Source: Haplosporangium gracile (Eukaryota > Mortierellomycota > Mortierellomycetes > Mortierellales > Mortierellaceae). From it: DNA of 52,663 nt. The stretch covers positions 15,866 through 68,528 of the forward strand of contig JAAAUF010000092.1 in the NCBI GenBank assembly GCA_015499985.1. The letters run 5' to 3'. Made by a program: the position numbers and the translations under genes. This document shows positions 33,991-44,922 of this stretch, one piece after another (positions within the stretch are counted from its first letter, which is position 1; each line of letters starts with the position of its first letter). The notes beneath the pieces were generated by a model. That model did not search any database, was not told the origin of the DNA, and worked only from the letters and a program-made list of their open reading frames with translations.

Positions 33991-36900
33991 ATGAAGGCAC
34001 CAAAACCCAACAACAACTCTTCACTACCTCCTCCTCCTCCACTACCTTTAACCTCCTCCTCCTCGCCCTCAACACCCTCCCAGAAACAAAAATCACTGTC
34101 GATCCATATCGCCACGGACCACATCGGTCCGAGCAAGATGCCTCTCGTGTATGGGTCGACACCAGAAAGAGTTGGATCCATTCGAGGAACGGTCCGTTTC
34201 TCGACCAACTATCCCTGCAAGGGCAAAGACATTGTCATCATGTACGAAGCTAAAGCTGAGGCGCAATGGTCAGGTAATACAAAGAAAACAAAGACTTTGC
34301 CTTTTTGTATTCATCGCTTTTCCCTCACTCTCTCGTCATCGTATAATAAAAAGTGGAAGATCGTGTCTCGCATCGCATGGTCATTTTTTTTTTAACGAAC
34401 TAACAATAATCCTTCATCTCCGTGCACGTTCTTTCGATGCCTGTTCATATCGCTTTTTTTTTGTTGTTGCTGTTGGCATGTGCCCAATCAACCGACTGTA
34501 CCCAATCCCACACAACAACTGCTACAAATAGCACTGGAGAACAAAAAAGTCGTAAGGCACCAGACAGAAGAGATTCTCGGATACCACATCTGGCACTTCC
34601 CTCTCGAACACACAAAGACTGGCGGGTCGACCGTCGCTGTGGGTGTTTACGAAAAGGAGTTTGAGATCCCTCTTGTCCACCCTTCCTCAGCAGCAGCAGC
34701 AGCCATCTCCTCCCCATCCTCGCTTCGCAACAACAACCACAACAACAACAACCCCTCTTCTTCCTCTCCTTCTTCCCCTTCCGCTTCTTCCTCTGCAGGG
34801 TCCGCTGCTGCTACTCCTTCAAAAATCAATTCCGCTCTCATGCCCCACACAACAACAATAACAGGGATGGTCGGTGCAAAACCGGTTGGCCCGGTCAGTG
34901 CTTCTACTGCTGCTGCTGGATTGCTCCCCTCGAGCAGCTACAGTCCTCAAGCAAGGATCAAATACACGGTTCGCGCCATCCTCCAACGCCCCTTCCCCAG
35001 TATCACTCACGTCGAAGCCTCTCAGGAGGTCTGGGTCCTCCACTCCAGTCTGCCTCCTCAGTTCCCCTTATCGACGTCCTTGTCCCCTTCCAACTCCACC
35101 ACCCGTCGATCCCATTCCAATACGTCCAGTAAAAACAGACGCCGATCTGCCAAAACCAACACAACTTCTGCGGCTACAACCACAGCCACAACGGCCACAA
35201 CCACAACCAACCCCACACCTTCGGAGAAGGCTGCCAACAAGGAGTCCTCGAAATATCCCGACAACAGTGAAATACTCAAGTCCCAGCCTTTGCTCTCACT
35301 ACCCTTGCCCTCGCAAGTCCTCAAATCCGCGCTGGCTATGCTCCCTTCGATCGATCTTTCGCGATCCAAATTGTTCTCAATATCGAAATCAGGATCATCC
35401 TCCGCCTCCACGTCAGAACCTGCGTCTGGACCTGGTTCGGGAACAACAGGAGCATCATCATCTTCCCAACCATCTACATCCGTTACTACGGCTACACCTG
35501 CTACGACCACTACCGCTGCGACGTCTTCCGCTACGACGACGATGACGCCTATCAAGGACTCGACGGATACCACTTCTGAAGCTGGTCCTTCTTCAAGCTG
35601 TTCCTCGGTCTCTTCACCTCGATTAAACAGTCGCGACAGCAACTACCATGCATATCATATTGAGGATGCAGATAATGAGAATATTGCGGACTACACTGGA
35701 GTCTGGGAAGCCTTTGATATCCCATACTCTCTCTCGCTGCCGTCGGAAATGGTTTACCTTGGACAGGTCGTCCCGCTCACCATTCGCTTTGGACCTCACC
35801 GTGGATACTGTAGTAGCGAGAGGAACAAGCAGCAGGAACAAGGCAACGGGGGTCATCAGGATACTCCATCGCGTCGATTTGTGGTCAAGAAGGGAGTTCT
35901 CAGGCTGGTGGAGCATACGCTTCTGCGGGAAGTCACGACTGCACAGGTTCCTCCTCCAAAGTCAGGCTCTGCTCAGAACAAGGACCACAACAAGTCTTTG
36001 GCCATGATGACGACTAACGCCCATGCTTCTTCTCAGGCGACACTCGAGCAAATCTTTGAGGATGATGGCTCGACTAAAGATTCTGCTCACCGTCGTGCAT
36101 TCTCGGAGCAACAACCTCACCTCAACATCAATAACAACGGGAAGTCTAAACGCATGATACCATTGTTCGGCAAGCGACAGGATCAGAATGCGATCTACCA
36201 GGAGCAAGGCTACCACGGCAGCCATTCACACCTTCCGCTTCCTGATGGGGGAGACTCTGGAGTTGCACAACAGCAACAGCGCAATACCAAGACTCAGCAT
36301 CAACACCAACTCTCGCTGCCTGGAGGAGGCGATGCTCAATCGTCGTCGCACAAGCATGAAGGAGATCTTCGGCGATCGTTTTTCAAGCCGAATCGCCATA
36401 GCATGGATGTCTCAACTGGCCGACCAGTGTCGATGGTTAATCCGTATGGTCCAACGAACAGCAGCAACCCCCGGATCGTGAGCAGCATTGAAGCCAAGTT
36501 CAAGACTGAGGTGATGCTCTTGTCTCTGACGCCCTTCTTGCAACGACAGGAGCAGTGGTACCAACGACAGATCAAGAATACGGCCGCTGCTGCTGCTGGC
36601 GACAAGGATGTCGCCCAACAGGAAAACAGCAATGACGACGACGATGATGAAGAGAGAGGCGACGTGTACGTGGAGGAAGAGGATGTGGGAGAAGACATTG
36701 AGGATGGAGTCTGGCAGACGACGATCTGGGTGCCTATTCCTGGCCCTTCGGCGATGGCGACGTTTACCGAGACCAAGAATATTGTCAAGACACATACCCT
36801 GCAGCTTATCTTGCTCTGCGGTCTTGGAGAGGAGATTAAACCAGTGCCAGTGCCGGTGCCGGCGGTGGTGGCTCAGGGTGAAGTTGAGGCCGACTCTGGT

Positions 36901-37139
36901 TCTGATTCTGTGGCGAGGTCGGTCTCTGCCGCTTCGTTGTCCAAAGTAAACAAGGAGTTCCGTCTTGAGAGTAAGTACTCTTTGTTTCTCGTTTTTGCTT
37001 CAACTCTTCTTTTCTGTAGATGGATGATTGTATAGATGAATTAACGCGTTCCTCTCTCTTTCTCTTGCTTCTTTACATAGTGGACTTGCATGTCACTGGT
37101 CCTAGATCTCCCGTCGAGATGACTATCAGGCATTTGTGA
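33991..37139 (+). CDS. Arrestin-domain protein (fungal alpha-arrestin-like)
   Basis: Exons 33991-34273, 34532-36970 and 37081-37139 give 926 aa. After a Pro/Ser-rich start, the N-terminal arrestin beta-sandwich reads PERVGSIRGTVRF, CKGKDIVIMYEAKAEAQWS, then EILGYHIWHFPLEH, VYEKEFEIPLVHP and ARIKYTVRAILQRPF. The C-terminal sandwich includes WEAFDIPYSLSLPSEMVYLG and VVPLTIRFGPHRG, and later WQTTIWVPIPGPSAMATFTE, HTLQLILLCGL and the final strand VEMTIRHL. Large Ser/Thr/Gln-rich insertions separate the strands, as in other zygomycete members. Fungal alpha-arrestins recruit Rsp5-type ubiquitin ligases to plasma-membrane transporters; no clear PPxY motif is visible, so adaptor function is inferred from the fold. 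The last exon is only 59 nt. Confidence 0.82.
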
Positions 37140-38782
37140 GAATGAAAATATCCGCAAAAAGATACCCCTTTATTCCATTCCATCTCATATACCTCCTTCT
37201 CATCTTCATCCACAAGTAAAAATGGCAAAGCAAATGAAAGAACGTGCTCGCTCACAATTCCTCGATCTCTCTTTTTCGTTTCTTTGGACAAAACGATTGC
37301 AGATATGAAGGCTGGTTTGGACTTTGACTGGAGTCCCTCATCCCTCCCCAATCTGCAAACGCACAAATGGAAGCAAGAGCTGAGTTTGCGTATTATTATT
37401 GTCTGTTAATCAGACTGGCCGTCGACTCTCGTTCTTTCTTTTCTCTCGTCCATGCTTTTCACTTTTTTCCTTGTTGAGAGCAATTTGCCACCGTGGTTTT
37501 TTTCTTTTCAATCCATTTCATATTTTCATGACTAGACGAGGGCTGGGCGGGCCTATTTCGTTTTTCTTCTTCTTCTTCGTTGTGCTTCTTTGTTGTAAGT
37601 AACAGGTCCAGTACCCTGAACAGGATACACGCCCCTCTCAAAAGTCAAACTCCAAAAACACAAGGGAACGCTTGGACTGATGCTCTTTTTTTTTCTTTTC
37701 TTTTTCTATATGCTTTCTTGTGTTCGTTATCTGATTTTGGAGGTTATGCCGCAGCGATGTCCAGCTGGTCGCTCTCTTTTTTTTTGTATTTGGGAGGGGG
37801 GCAGTGTTCATAGAAACGAAACTCAGGGTATTATATTAGAGTAAAACGCCGCACTAATTACCGATACATGTTGTGTCTAGGATTGTAGTGTAATGATGAT
37901 AATAAACATGAAGGTCAATGAAGTAGGGCTAACGAAAGAAAGAAATAAGGCGAAGAAGCAATGATAAGTGATAACGGTGATGATGGTGATGATGATGTCA
38001 TATCGGCCATCAGCTACGACTATGATTGTTGGCACTGGCATATCGTTCCTGGGGGACATTACACTGTCTGGCTGTGTTTTTTTCTCATGGTTACATGCTT
38101 GGGTTACATGCTTGGCAGGGCTAGTTTTATTTTTTTATATTTTTGTTCACGAACACAAGGAAGGAATGAGAGTCAAAGGGAAAGAGAGACAAAGGGAAAG
38201 AGTGAAGGATCTGAGATGAGGATTGGAGTAAGGATGAATTCCAATTTGTCCTATCCCGGCTTTGTTGCTTATTTGCTTGCTTTGCTGCTGCTCTCTCTCT
38301 CTCTCTCTCTCATGCGATACACTCGTATATATATTTAAACATGTTCATTCGCGCCGTCCTGTTCCTTTTTACGCCCTCCTGTCTTCATCTTCCCTCTTCT
38401 TCTCGCTTCCTTCTGTTGCCCCCGACACAATCCTTGGCTCAAAGAAGACACCTCACCGCGCCTCATCCTCTTCCCTTCTTCGCTTCTTTATTCAACCTTT
38501 TGCACTCTCCTTCTTTGTTTTCATTCTCTTTTTATCCTTCTTTTCTTTACTTCTGTTTTGTATTCTCTCCCCTCCTTGTACACAACCCCTCACATACCTC
38601 AGCACTCTATCAACCCAACCCCCTTGTCTTGTAGGATAAACACCTCCTCTTTTTCTTTCTTTCCCATTCCGATACTCTCGCACAAAAGTCGCCCTAGGAA
38701 TCTTACCATAGAAGCACCTTCCCTCCTTCTCTTCCGCCTTCAGAACCCTGCGACGTTCCTTATATTGCACACACAGCACAAA
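37140..38782. other. Intergenic, no gene seen
   Basis: 3' region of the arrestin-like gene and pyrimidine-rich leader of the DUF1647-like gene. It includes a short (CT)n run near 38,293-38,312. No supported exon on either strand. Confidence 0.5.
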
Positions 38783-40109
38783 ATGGCGTTCAGACGCTTC
38801 TCATCATTACACGCAGTCATTGCCCTCTCAGTGCTTGTTCTCTTCTGGATGGCATGGACAAATGTCCGTCTACGAGGTACAGGCCCCTGATGCTCTTTTT
38901 GCGAATGAGAAGAATGAAATGAATGAAAAAAGAGAGAGAGAAAGAGAGCGAAAGTAATGCCAAAACGTAAAGACGACTAAACGCTATTTTACTTAACTGA
39001 TAATAGAGAGCGATGTGGACGGCAGCAATAATGCAAGCACAGAACAACAAGACGGCGGTCGATTCGGAGGAGAATTACGACCACCGCCATTGAGGACAGG
39101 AATCATAGACCGTCTGCACGACCACGAAGGTCATGATGGGGCCTGGACACGGACCAAGGAAGAGGAAGAAGAAGACGAACTACTGGCCGAGATATCATCA
39201 TCAACTCCAGGACACGATCCGGAACTGAATCTGCCGTATGTCTCAGACAGGACGACTTCGCCCCTCGACACCCTGACAAAGAACTTCACCATCGTCACCG
39301 CCGCATCTGCCAACCACTTCTGTGCCCTCGAGAGTTTTCTCTACTCCATGTCCGAGGTCTTCGAGGGTCTCGAGCGGTCAGAAGTCCGCCCAAAACTGGT
39401 GGTCTACAACCTCGGCGGCATGTCGTACGAACAGATGAAACAGCTGCAGCATCTTAAGGATACTCAGTTCATTGATGAGTACAAGAATTTCAACTATGCG
39501 GCCTACCCGGCCTTTTGGGACATCAACAAGGCTCGTGGAGAATATGGCTGGAAGGCCGGAATTATCAAGGAAGTTGCAGATACCTATGGAGGGTTGATCC
39601 TGTGGTTGGATTCGGGCAACATGTTGGCGTTGGATTTCTTGAGGTATCTGCCGGGATACCTGGATCGGTTTGGGTTCTGGAGTCCACAGAGTTCAGGGTC
39701 CTTTCGACAGTACACTCACGAGGGTTTACCACAGTTCTTTGGAGATACGGTCGAGCCCTATGCACAGGAGACCAACTGTAACGGAGCGGCGATTGCGTTT
39801 GATGCCTCGAACGATCGGATCTCGAAGGGTCTGTTGAAGGAATGGTACCTGTGTTCGTCGAACAAGGCCTGTATTGCGCCCAAGGGGTCATCGAGAGCGA
39901 ACCATCGACAGGACCAGGCAGCGTTGACGTATTTGGTCAAGAAGATGCATTTTGTGGAGCAGTGTCGACATTTCCCGGAGCATTATGGAGTCACGGTACA
40001 TCAGGATAAAGTCTGCCGGGAGAGGATACGGGCTTACAAGATCATGAAGGGACTTGAAGAGGAGACCGATTACCTCGAGGAGGAAGTTGAGGACGACGAG
40101 GAAATGTAG
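38783..40109 (+). CDS. Type II membrane protein, DUF1647-like, probable Golgi glycosyltransferase-type
   Basis: Exons 38783-38876 and 39007-40109 give 398 aa. The N-terminus has a short basic cytosolic tail (MAFRRFSS) and one membrane helix at residues about 9-26, so a type II signal anchor. An acidic stem follows (EEEEEDELL). The lumenal domain begins FTIVTAASANHFCALESFLYS, then VVYNLGGMSYEQMKQL, AAYPAFWDI, YGWKAGIIKEV and ILWLDSGNML, which is the DUF1647/glycosyltransferase-like layout with an acidic LWLDSGN in place of a DxD. The tail is acidic (EEEVEDDEEM). DUF1647 proteins occur in nematodes and zygomycete fungi and are biochemically poorly known. Transfer activity is inferred only. Confidence 0.8.
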
Positions 40110-40804
40110 TATGTAACTTTGGCGGGTTGGTAGAGAGGGGAGAGAGAGAGAGAGAGAGAGAAGGGGTGGTGAAAGATAGAGGGTGGTGAATGGTGATGAC
40201 GATGTACCCTTGCCTCCTTTATTTTTTTGTCTTAATTTTTTTTTTTTTTTTTACCTTCCTTCCCTTTCCTTTCCTTTCTTTCCTTTTTCATTTGATTTCA
40301 ATTTCTCATTTCCCTCCATCTCATTTTCCGTTCATTTCATCAATTATCATACCCTAATGACACCAACGAAGAAACAAACAAACAAACAAACAAATAAACA
40401 AACAAACAAACAGACAAAGCAACGACACACGCTAAATGTGCCAGCATGAACACACTCATAGAGTACGAGCAGTAACACATGCTTTGAACGCACATAATAA
40501 ATAGCACAGGGGGAGAGAGAGAGAGACGAGCATATTTCAAAGGCGCAAGATAACATTTTTTTATTTTTCATTTTTCATTTTTCATTTTTGATGAGTTGGC
40601 TGTTGAAATGAAATGAAGGGGAACAAGTTCTATGGTTTTGTCGTGTGTCCTCGTGTCCCGTGTATAATAGAGTATGGTTATGGAGAAGGGCGTATAAAGT
40701 GTGTGTATGTGACTACGTTCATTTTACGAATGAAAATGGTATAAAAAAATATTTTGCTCTCTGCATATTAAAACCAATAGCTTCTCTTTCTTTTCCCTCC
40801 CAAT
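40110..40804. other. Convergent 3' region, simple repeats
   Basis: No gene seen. It contains a (GA)n run (40,140-40,161), T-rich runs, and an (AAAC)n tetranucleotide run at about 40,371-40,412. Confidence 0.5.
40371..40412. repeat. AAAC tetranucleotide microsatellite
   Basis: About ten tandem AAAC units with two interrupted units (AAAT, CAGA), between the DUF1647-like gene and carbonic anhydrase. Confidence 0.8.
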
Positions 40805-42893
40805 TTACTTGTGCGCAGGTCCTCTCGAGTCCTCAATATCCCTCGCATTATACCCCTGGAGATCCACAAGAGCGCGGAGCTGGTTCAAGCCAATGGGGTA
40901 AGGATCATGCATCACGTTCCAAGCAACGTTCTCCGAGCATGGAGGCGTGGTCAAAGAACCCGAGTACTCCCACCGGGGTGTAAACCCCTTCAATGCACGG
41001 ACCAAGGGTGCAAAATCGACACTAGGCAAAGGGTAGTCGACTTTTGTGGCTTCCTCGGACGTGGGTTGAGTGCCCGCACAGATACTGTCCTTGAGAAGTT
41101 CTTCGATCACAGCGCTTGTGGTGCCGGGGGCGGCGGCGATGGCAGAGGCGTGCTTGTCGGCGTGGACCTTCTTTTGGAGGGCGGTGAGGTAGTGGAAGAA
41201 GGGGACGTTTCTAGCCTGGGCTTGGAGAAGGACGCCGATGACGGCCAGGGACTTGTCTTCCGGGTTACGGTGGACCAGGTGCAGCTCTGCATCTACATTA
41301 GGGTACAAAGGGAGTTTTTGATATGCGAGATGGTGCGGGCGTGCAGATAGAGAGGATTTGAGCAGAAAGAGTTAGAAAAGGTACATATAGGTGTATCAAA
41401 GTAGACAGATGCGTATAGAGTGGGCGTTTGCGTAGATTGGGTCAAGGGGGAAGAGGAAGCTAGTATTTAGGAGAGTCGATGGTTGATAGTCGATTGCCGA
41501 GTGGTTCAGCCAGAGCGATAGAAGTAGATAAAAAGGACTGATAAATGGACTGATGATCAGGGATTGGGTGTGCCACTCTATCGCGGCTGGGGGAGGGTGG
41601 GGAAAAGTAAATGTAATGGTGACAGTTGTTGTGGTTGGTTTACCGAGGGACAAACAAAAAGGAAATTGCCATTTTACAGTTTAGGTTTCTTCTTCTCTTT
41701 CCTTTGATAGAACTGACTTGGTCCTCATATACACACGTCCTCATATACTCACACACACATGCTGCATAATCAAGTACCTTTTCCCTTTTGATTTGCTCAC
41801 ACTTCAACTTAACCCCTTCCCGTGTCCACGCCGCGCTCACTTCGCGCCAATTCAAATTATTCAAAATAATCGATTTTGGGGCCTGTGGCCACTTTTTGTA
41901 GAATTCGAGACAGGAAACCCCCGGGTCCATCCGTACATACAGACACACGCAAGAACACAAGAACAATATCCCCCAAAATGGCGGTCCTTGAAATAATTAA
42001 GCTATTTCTGAAAGAACTGTTCTTTTTGTTCCTGGCACAAACATTCATACATACACAACCACATACACAATATGTACGAAAAGAGAAGAATCGATGGGAA
42101 ATGGGTACAAATGGGTTTCTGTGGATAGGATGGATTCATTGTTGGGGATATGCAGGTGTTGTTTTACATCCACCCTCCCCCGCTCNNNNNNNNNNNNNNN
42201 NNNNNNNNNNNNNNNNNNNNNAAAAAACCACAAAAAAATAAAAAAAAAAAAAAAAACTTACCAGCATGGCGCCCATTGATACGATGCTCACTAGGCGTAT
42301 GGAAATGAAACTGAATCAAATTGTACTGCTTCTTTCCAATCGCAATGGAATTGTTGTGGCTATTGGGACCGGGAGTCCAATCAATCTCGACAGTATGGCC
42401 AGTGAAATGGGCAACGGCATCCTTGACGGGCTTATAGTCAAAGGTAAGAGTCTTCTTGGCACAGTGGACGAAGCGGGAAAGGGATTCCTTGTTGATGTCG
42501 ATGGGGGATTGGCGCATGCCCGTCTCACAGGTTACGTAGGCTGGATCCAGGAGGCCCCAGTGGTCTGGTCCTGTCTTATCGCCGCTGTACTGTTTTGGTG
42601 GGAGGGTTTTTTACGGGGGGAGAAGGATAGCGGGCATTGTTGGAGGGTGTGCCGGAAAAGAACAAAAAAGAAAAAGAATATATTAGCGCCATGGAACTAA
42701 CGGGTCGGTAAAAGCTAACACAGAGAGACCCAGGAACAAACAGAAAAAAACGGATGGGAAGGAAGGGAGCTTGAAAACTAATACATACATCCCAGTGAGG
42801 ACTGGCAGCAGGGGCGCGCTTGACAATGGCATGGGCCGAGACGGCAGCGAACAAGGAGGAGGTGGCAATCACCACGCTAAGAATGAATTTCAT
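40805..42893 (-). CDS. Secreted alpha-carbonic anhydrase
   Basis: Zinc enzyme interconverting CO2 and bicarbonate, probably extracellular or in the cell wall. Exons in transcript order 42893-42789, 42589-42262 and 41292-40805 give 306 aa. Residues 1-20 are a signal peptide (KFILSVVIATSSLFAAVSA), followed by a KR dibasic site at 24-25 that may be a Kex2 cleavage point. Family marks: HWG, QSPIDI, FHFHTPSEH with zinc ligands His130 and His132, ELHLVH with the third ligand His149, and SLTTPPCSE containing the active-site Thr. It ends in a full C-terminal region, so it is likely active. Intron 2 is 969 nt and contains an assembly gap, so its length is not certain. A damaged tandem paralogue lies upstream at 43.5-44.4 kb on the same strand. 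Confidence 0.93.
42186..42221. other. Assembly gap of 36 N
   Basis: Run of N between a C-rich stretch and poly(A), inside intron 2 of the carbonic anhydrase gene close to the donor of exon 2. The flanking homopolymers probably stopped assembly. No coding exon appears to be lost because the phases on both sides agree. Confidence 0.98.
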
Positions 42894-43432
42894 TGTTACT
42901 GTTCTTGTTGTTGTTAGAGGGAGGTTGGAAAAGGTGGAGGCAGGGGGTGATGGTTATGAAAAAGGAGTGCAGATATAAATGGAAGTGTTGCTTTTTTTGT
43001 TTGGAGGTTGAGAAAAGAGAGAGAGAGAAGAGCTAAGAGAATGTTGAGAAGAGAAGAGAAGAGAAGAGGCGGTTGAAGAAAAAGTGAGGATGGGGCAAGC
43101 GGGTTCTTTTAAATAAGGATTTCGTTTTGTTTATGTCTTTGCCACCCTAGGGCATTGATGGTTTTTTATTGTTTTTGATTATTATGTATTTTATCTTATT
43201 ATTGAGTATTTGGCTCCACTGTGAGCGTGAGGGCGTGTTTAGCGATGAAAGGGAATGTAAGTGAAGTGAATGAGAGGATAAAGGAGGAAGAGGGAAAGTG
43301 GCAAAAAAAGAAAGCGTCTATAGAAGTATAAAAATGGGCTATCGGATCTGCGGACAAGGAAAAAAGAGGCGGCGCAGGGCACGGCAAGCACGGCCAAAGA
43401 AGGGGAAACAGGCAGTCCACAAGGGCAAAAGA

Positions 43433-43467
<35 letters not shown>

Positions 43468-43547
43468 CGATGAGTTTAGGCAAAAATGTTGAACAAAAAA
43501 TGCCTAAAATAAAGCGAACACACAATAGATTTATTTCTACACTTAGG
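42894..43547. other. Carbonic anhydrase promoter, no gene seen
   Basis: Upstream region of carbonic anhydrase and 3' side of its broken paralogue. Purine-rich, with (GA)n runs (about 43,016-43,026 and 43,436-43,464). No exon supported. Confidence 0.5.
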
Positions 43548-44371
43548 CTATGAGTTCGCGCTTGGCTTGCGGATCCTCATTGATCCGACCAGCATTTTAC
43601 CCAGGAGGTCGACCAGGGCTCGGAGCTGCTCAAGGCCGATGGGGAAGGGTTCATACATCATATTCCATGTGACATGTTTCGAACAAGGTGGGGTTGTCAA
43701 CGAGCCCGCATATTCTCAGCGGTACGTGAAACCCTTGACGGTCTTGACCAATGGTGAGAAATCGACAAACTTTAGGGGCAAGTCACGTAGGCTGGGTCTA
43801 GAATACTCCAGTGACTTGGACCTGCCTTGTTTGCGGCGTACTATTGACACGGAGAGATGAGCAAGAGAGCGAGTGAAAAAAGAGCATCGTCGGAGGTACA
43901 CAGCCATGAAGGTGTAAGAAAGGAAAAGGAGACAGCCCAGAATTAGAAAGAAAATAATAAGTGAGATAGGAAAACGACGGAGACGGTTACAGTCAATGAG
44001 AGGGTGTCAAGGCAAGCGCATTGTCGCGCGCAGACAACGACTAGGCCGACATACTCATACACATCTCAACAGACAGGTAAGTTTTTTTTGAGAATGTGCG
44101 ATTGGATAAATGAGGCTGAGCGCATGAGTTTTTTAAAAAGGAAAAAAAGGAAAAAAAGAAGCGCGCGGAGGTTTGGTAGGAATGGGAAGGTCAGCTGGAC
44201 ATGGGAAGAATTGAAGAGAGACGGAAGAGGAAAGGAGAAAGGAGGCTATGTGGGGGATAAAAATACTAACATCCAATGAGGACTTGGACCATCGCGCTTG
44301 GACAGGGTTTCTGCTGAGGTAATGGTAGTGACTGAGGTTGCCGCCAAAACTAGGCTGGACACGACCTTCAT
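43548..44371 (-). pseudogene. Broken tandem copy of alpha-carbonic anhydrase
   Basis: Two ends of a carbonic anhydrase remain. From 44371 a signal peptide (KVVSSLVLAATSVTTITS) runs to a KR site and SPHW, matching exon 1 of the intact neighbour. One G appears lost after SPHW, shifting the donor phase. From about 43785 down to 43548 the C-terminal part reads VDFSPLVKTVKGFTYR, then an in-frame TGA where the neighbour has Trp, then EYAGSLTTPPCSKH and PIGLEQLRALVDLLG to a stop. The central exon carrying the zinc-binding FHFHTPSEH and ELHLVH is absent from the space between. This can make no active enzyme. It shares orientation with the intact gene, so a tandem duplication followed by internal deletion is likely. 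Confidence 0.82.
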
Positions 44372-44922
44372 TATAATAGTAAAATGAGAGGGGCAGAGGG
44401 TTATATGTATGGGTATAAAGAGTAGAAAGAAAAGTCGAAGGGAATAAAAGAGTTGGCAGAGAGTGAAAAAGAGGAAAGATGTCTACCTGAACAGACTATC
44501 AAGGATGAACAGACAAAAGGAATGAGTTGACGGGCGGGAAAAGGGGAAAGGATGGGATGAAGGGAGGGCTGTGGTCCTTAAACGACAAGGACAGAGAGAA
44601 GGAGGCAATGCGTCCCGAGTCTTACAAAAGGAACTTTTTTATTCTTGACAATTGTTACTCCGTCATTCGTCATAACCCACTGCTAGGTGTAGCATATCTA
44701 ATGATCTAGAACAAGTACGCGCGAGAAGTAGCGGATAAGCCCCACGGAAAAATAAAAAAAGACGCGCCGCCAATTTTAAAAGATCAGTCTCCAAAACAAA
44801 CAAACAGTCCTCTTTGTGCAGTCGCGCTCAACCTCTCAAAAAAAAGACCAAGGACACTTTCGCTCACTCAGCCTTTCATCACTTTCGACATCACCCCAAC
44901 AACCTGCATCTCAACACACACA
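44372..44922. promoter_or_regulatory. DPB2 upstream region with MCB/E2F-like sites
   Basis: No gene in this 551-nt spacer. ACGCGCG lies at 44,717-44,723, ACGCGCC at 44,762-44,768 and CCAAT at 44,770-44,774. The ACGCG cores resemble MBF/E2F sites of replication genes; use is inferred. Confidence 0.35.

Noticed and set aside
34445..36795. Several antisense frames opposite the arrestin-like gene
   Set aside because: Shadows of the sense coding exon; the sense strand has the arrestin motifs and proper splice joints.
40371..40412. AAAC array considered as a CRISPR-like or telomeric repeat
   Set aside because: Simple 4-bp tandem repeat without spacers or telomere motif.
41640..42048. Small frames inside intron 2 of carbonic anhydrase, including one starting at AAAATGGCGG
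   Set aside because: Short, no domain, next to an assembly gap; exon phases of carbonic anhydrase agree without them.
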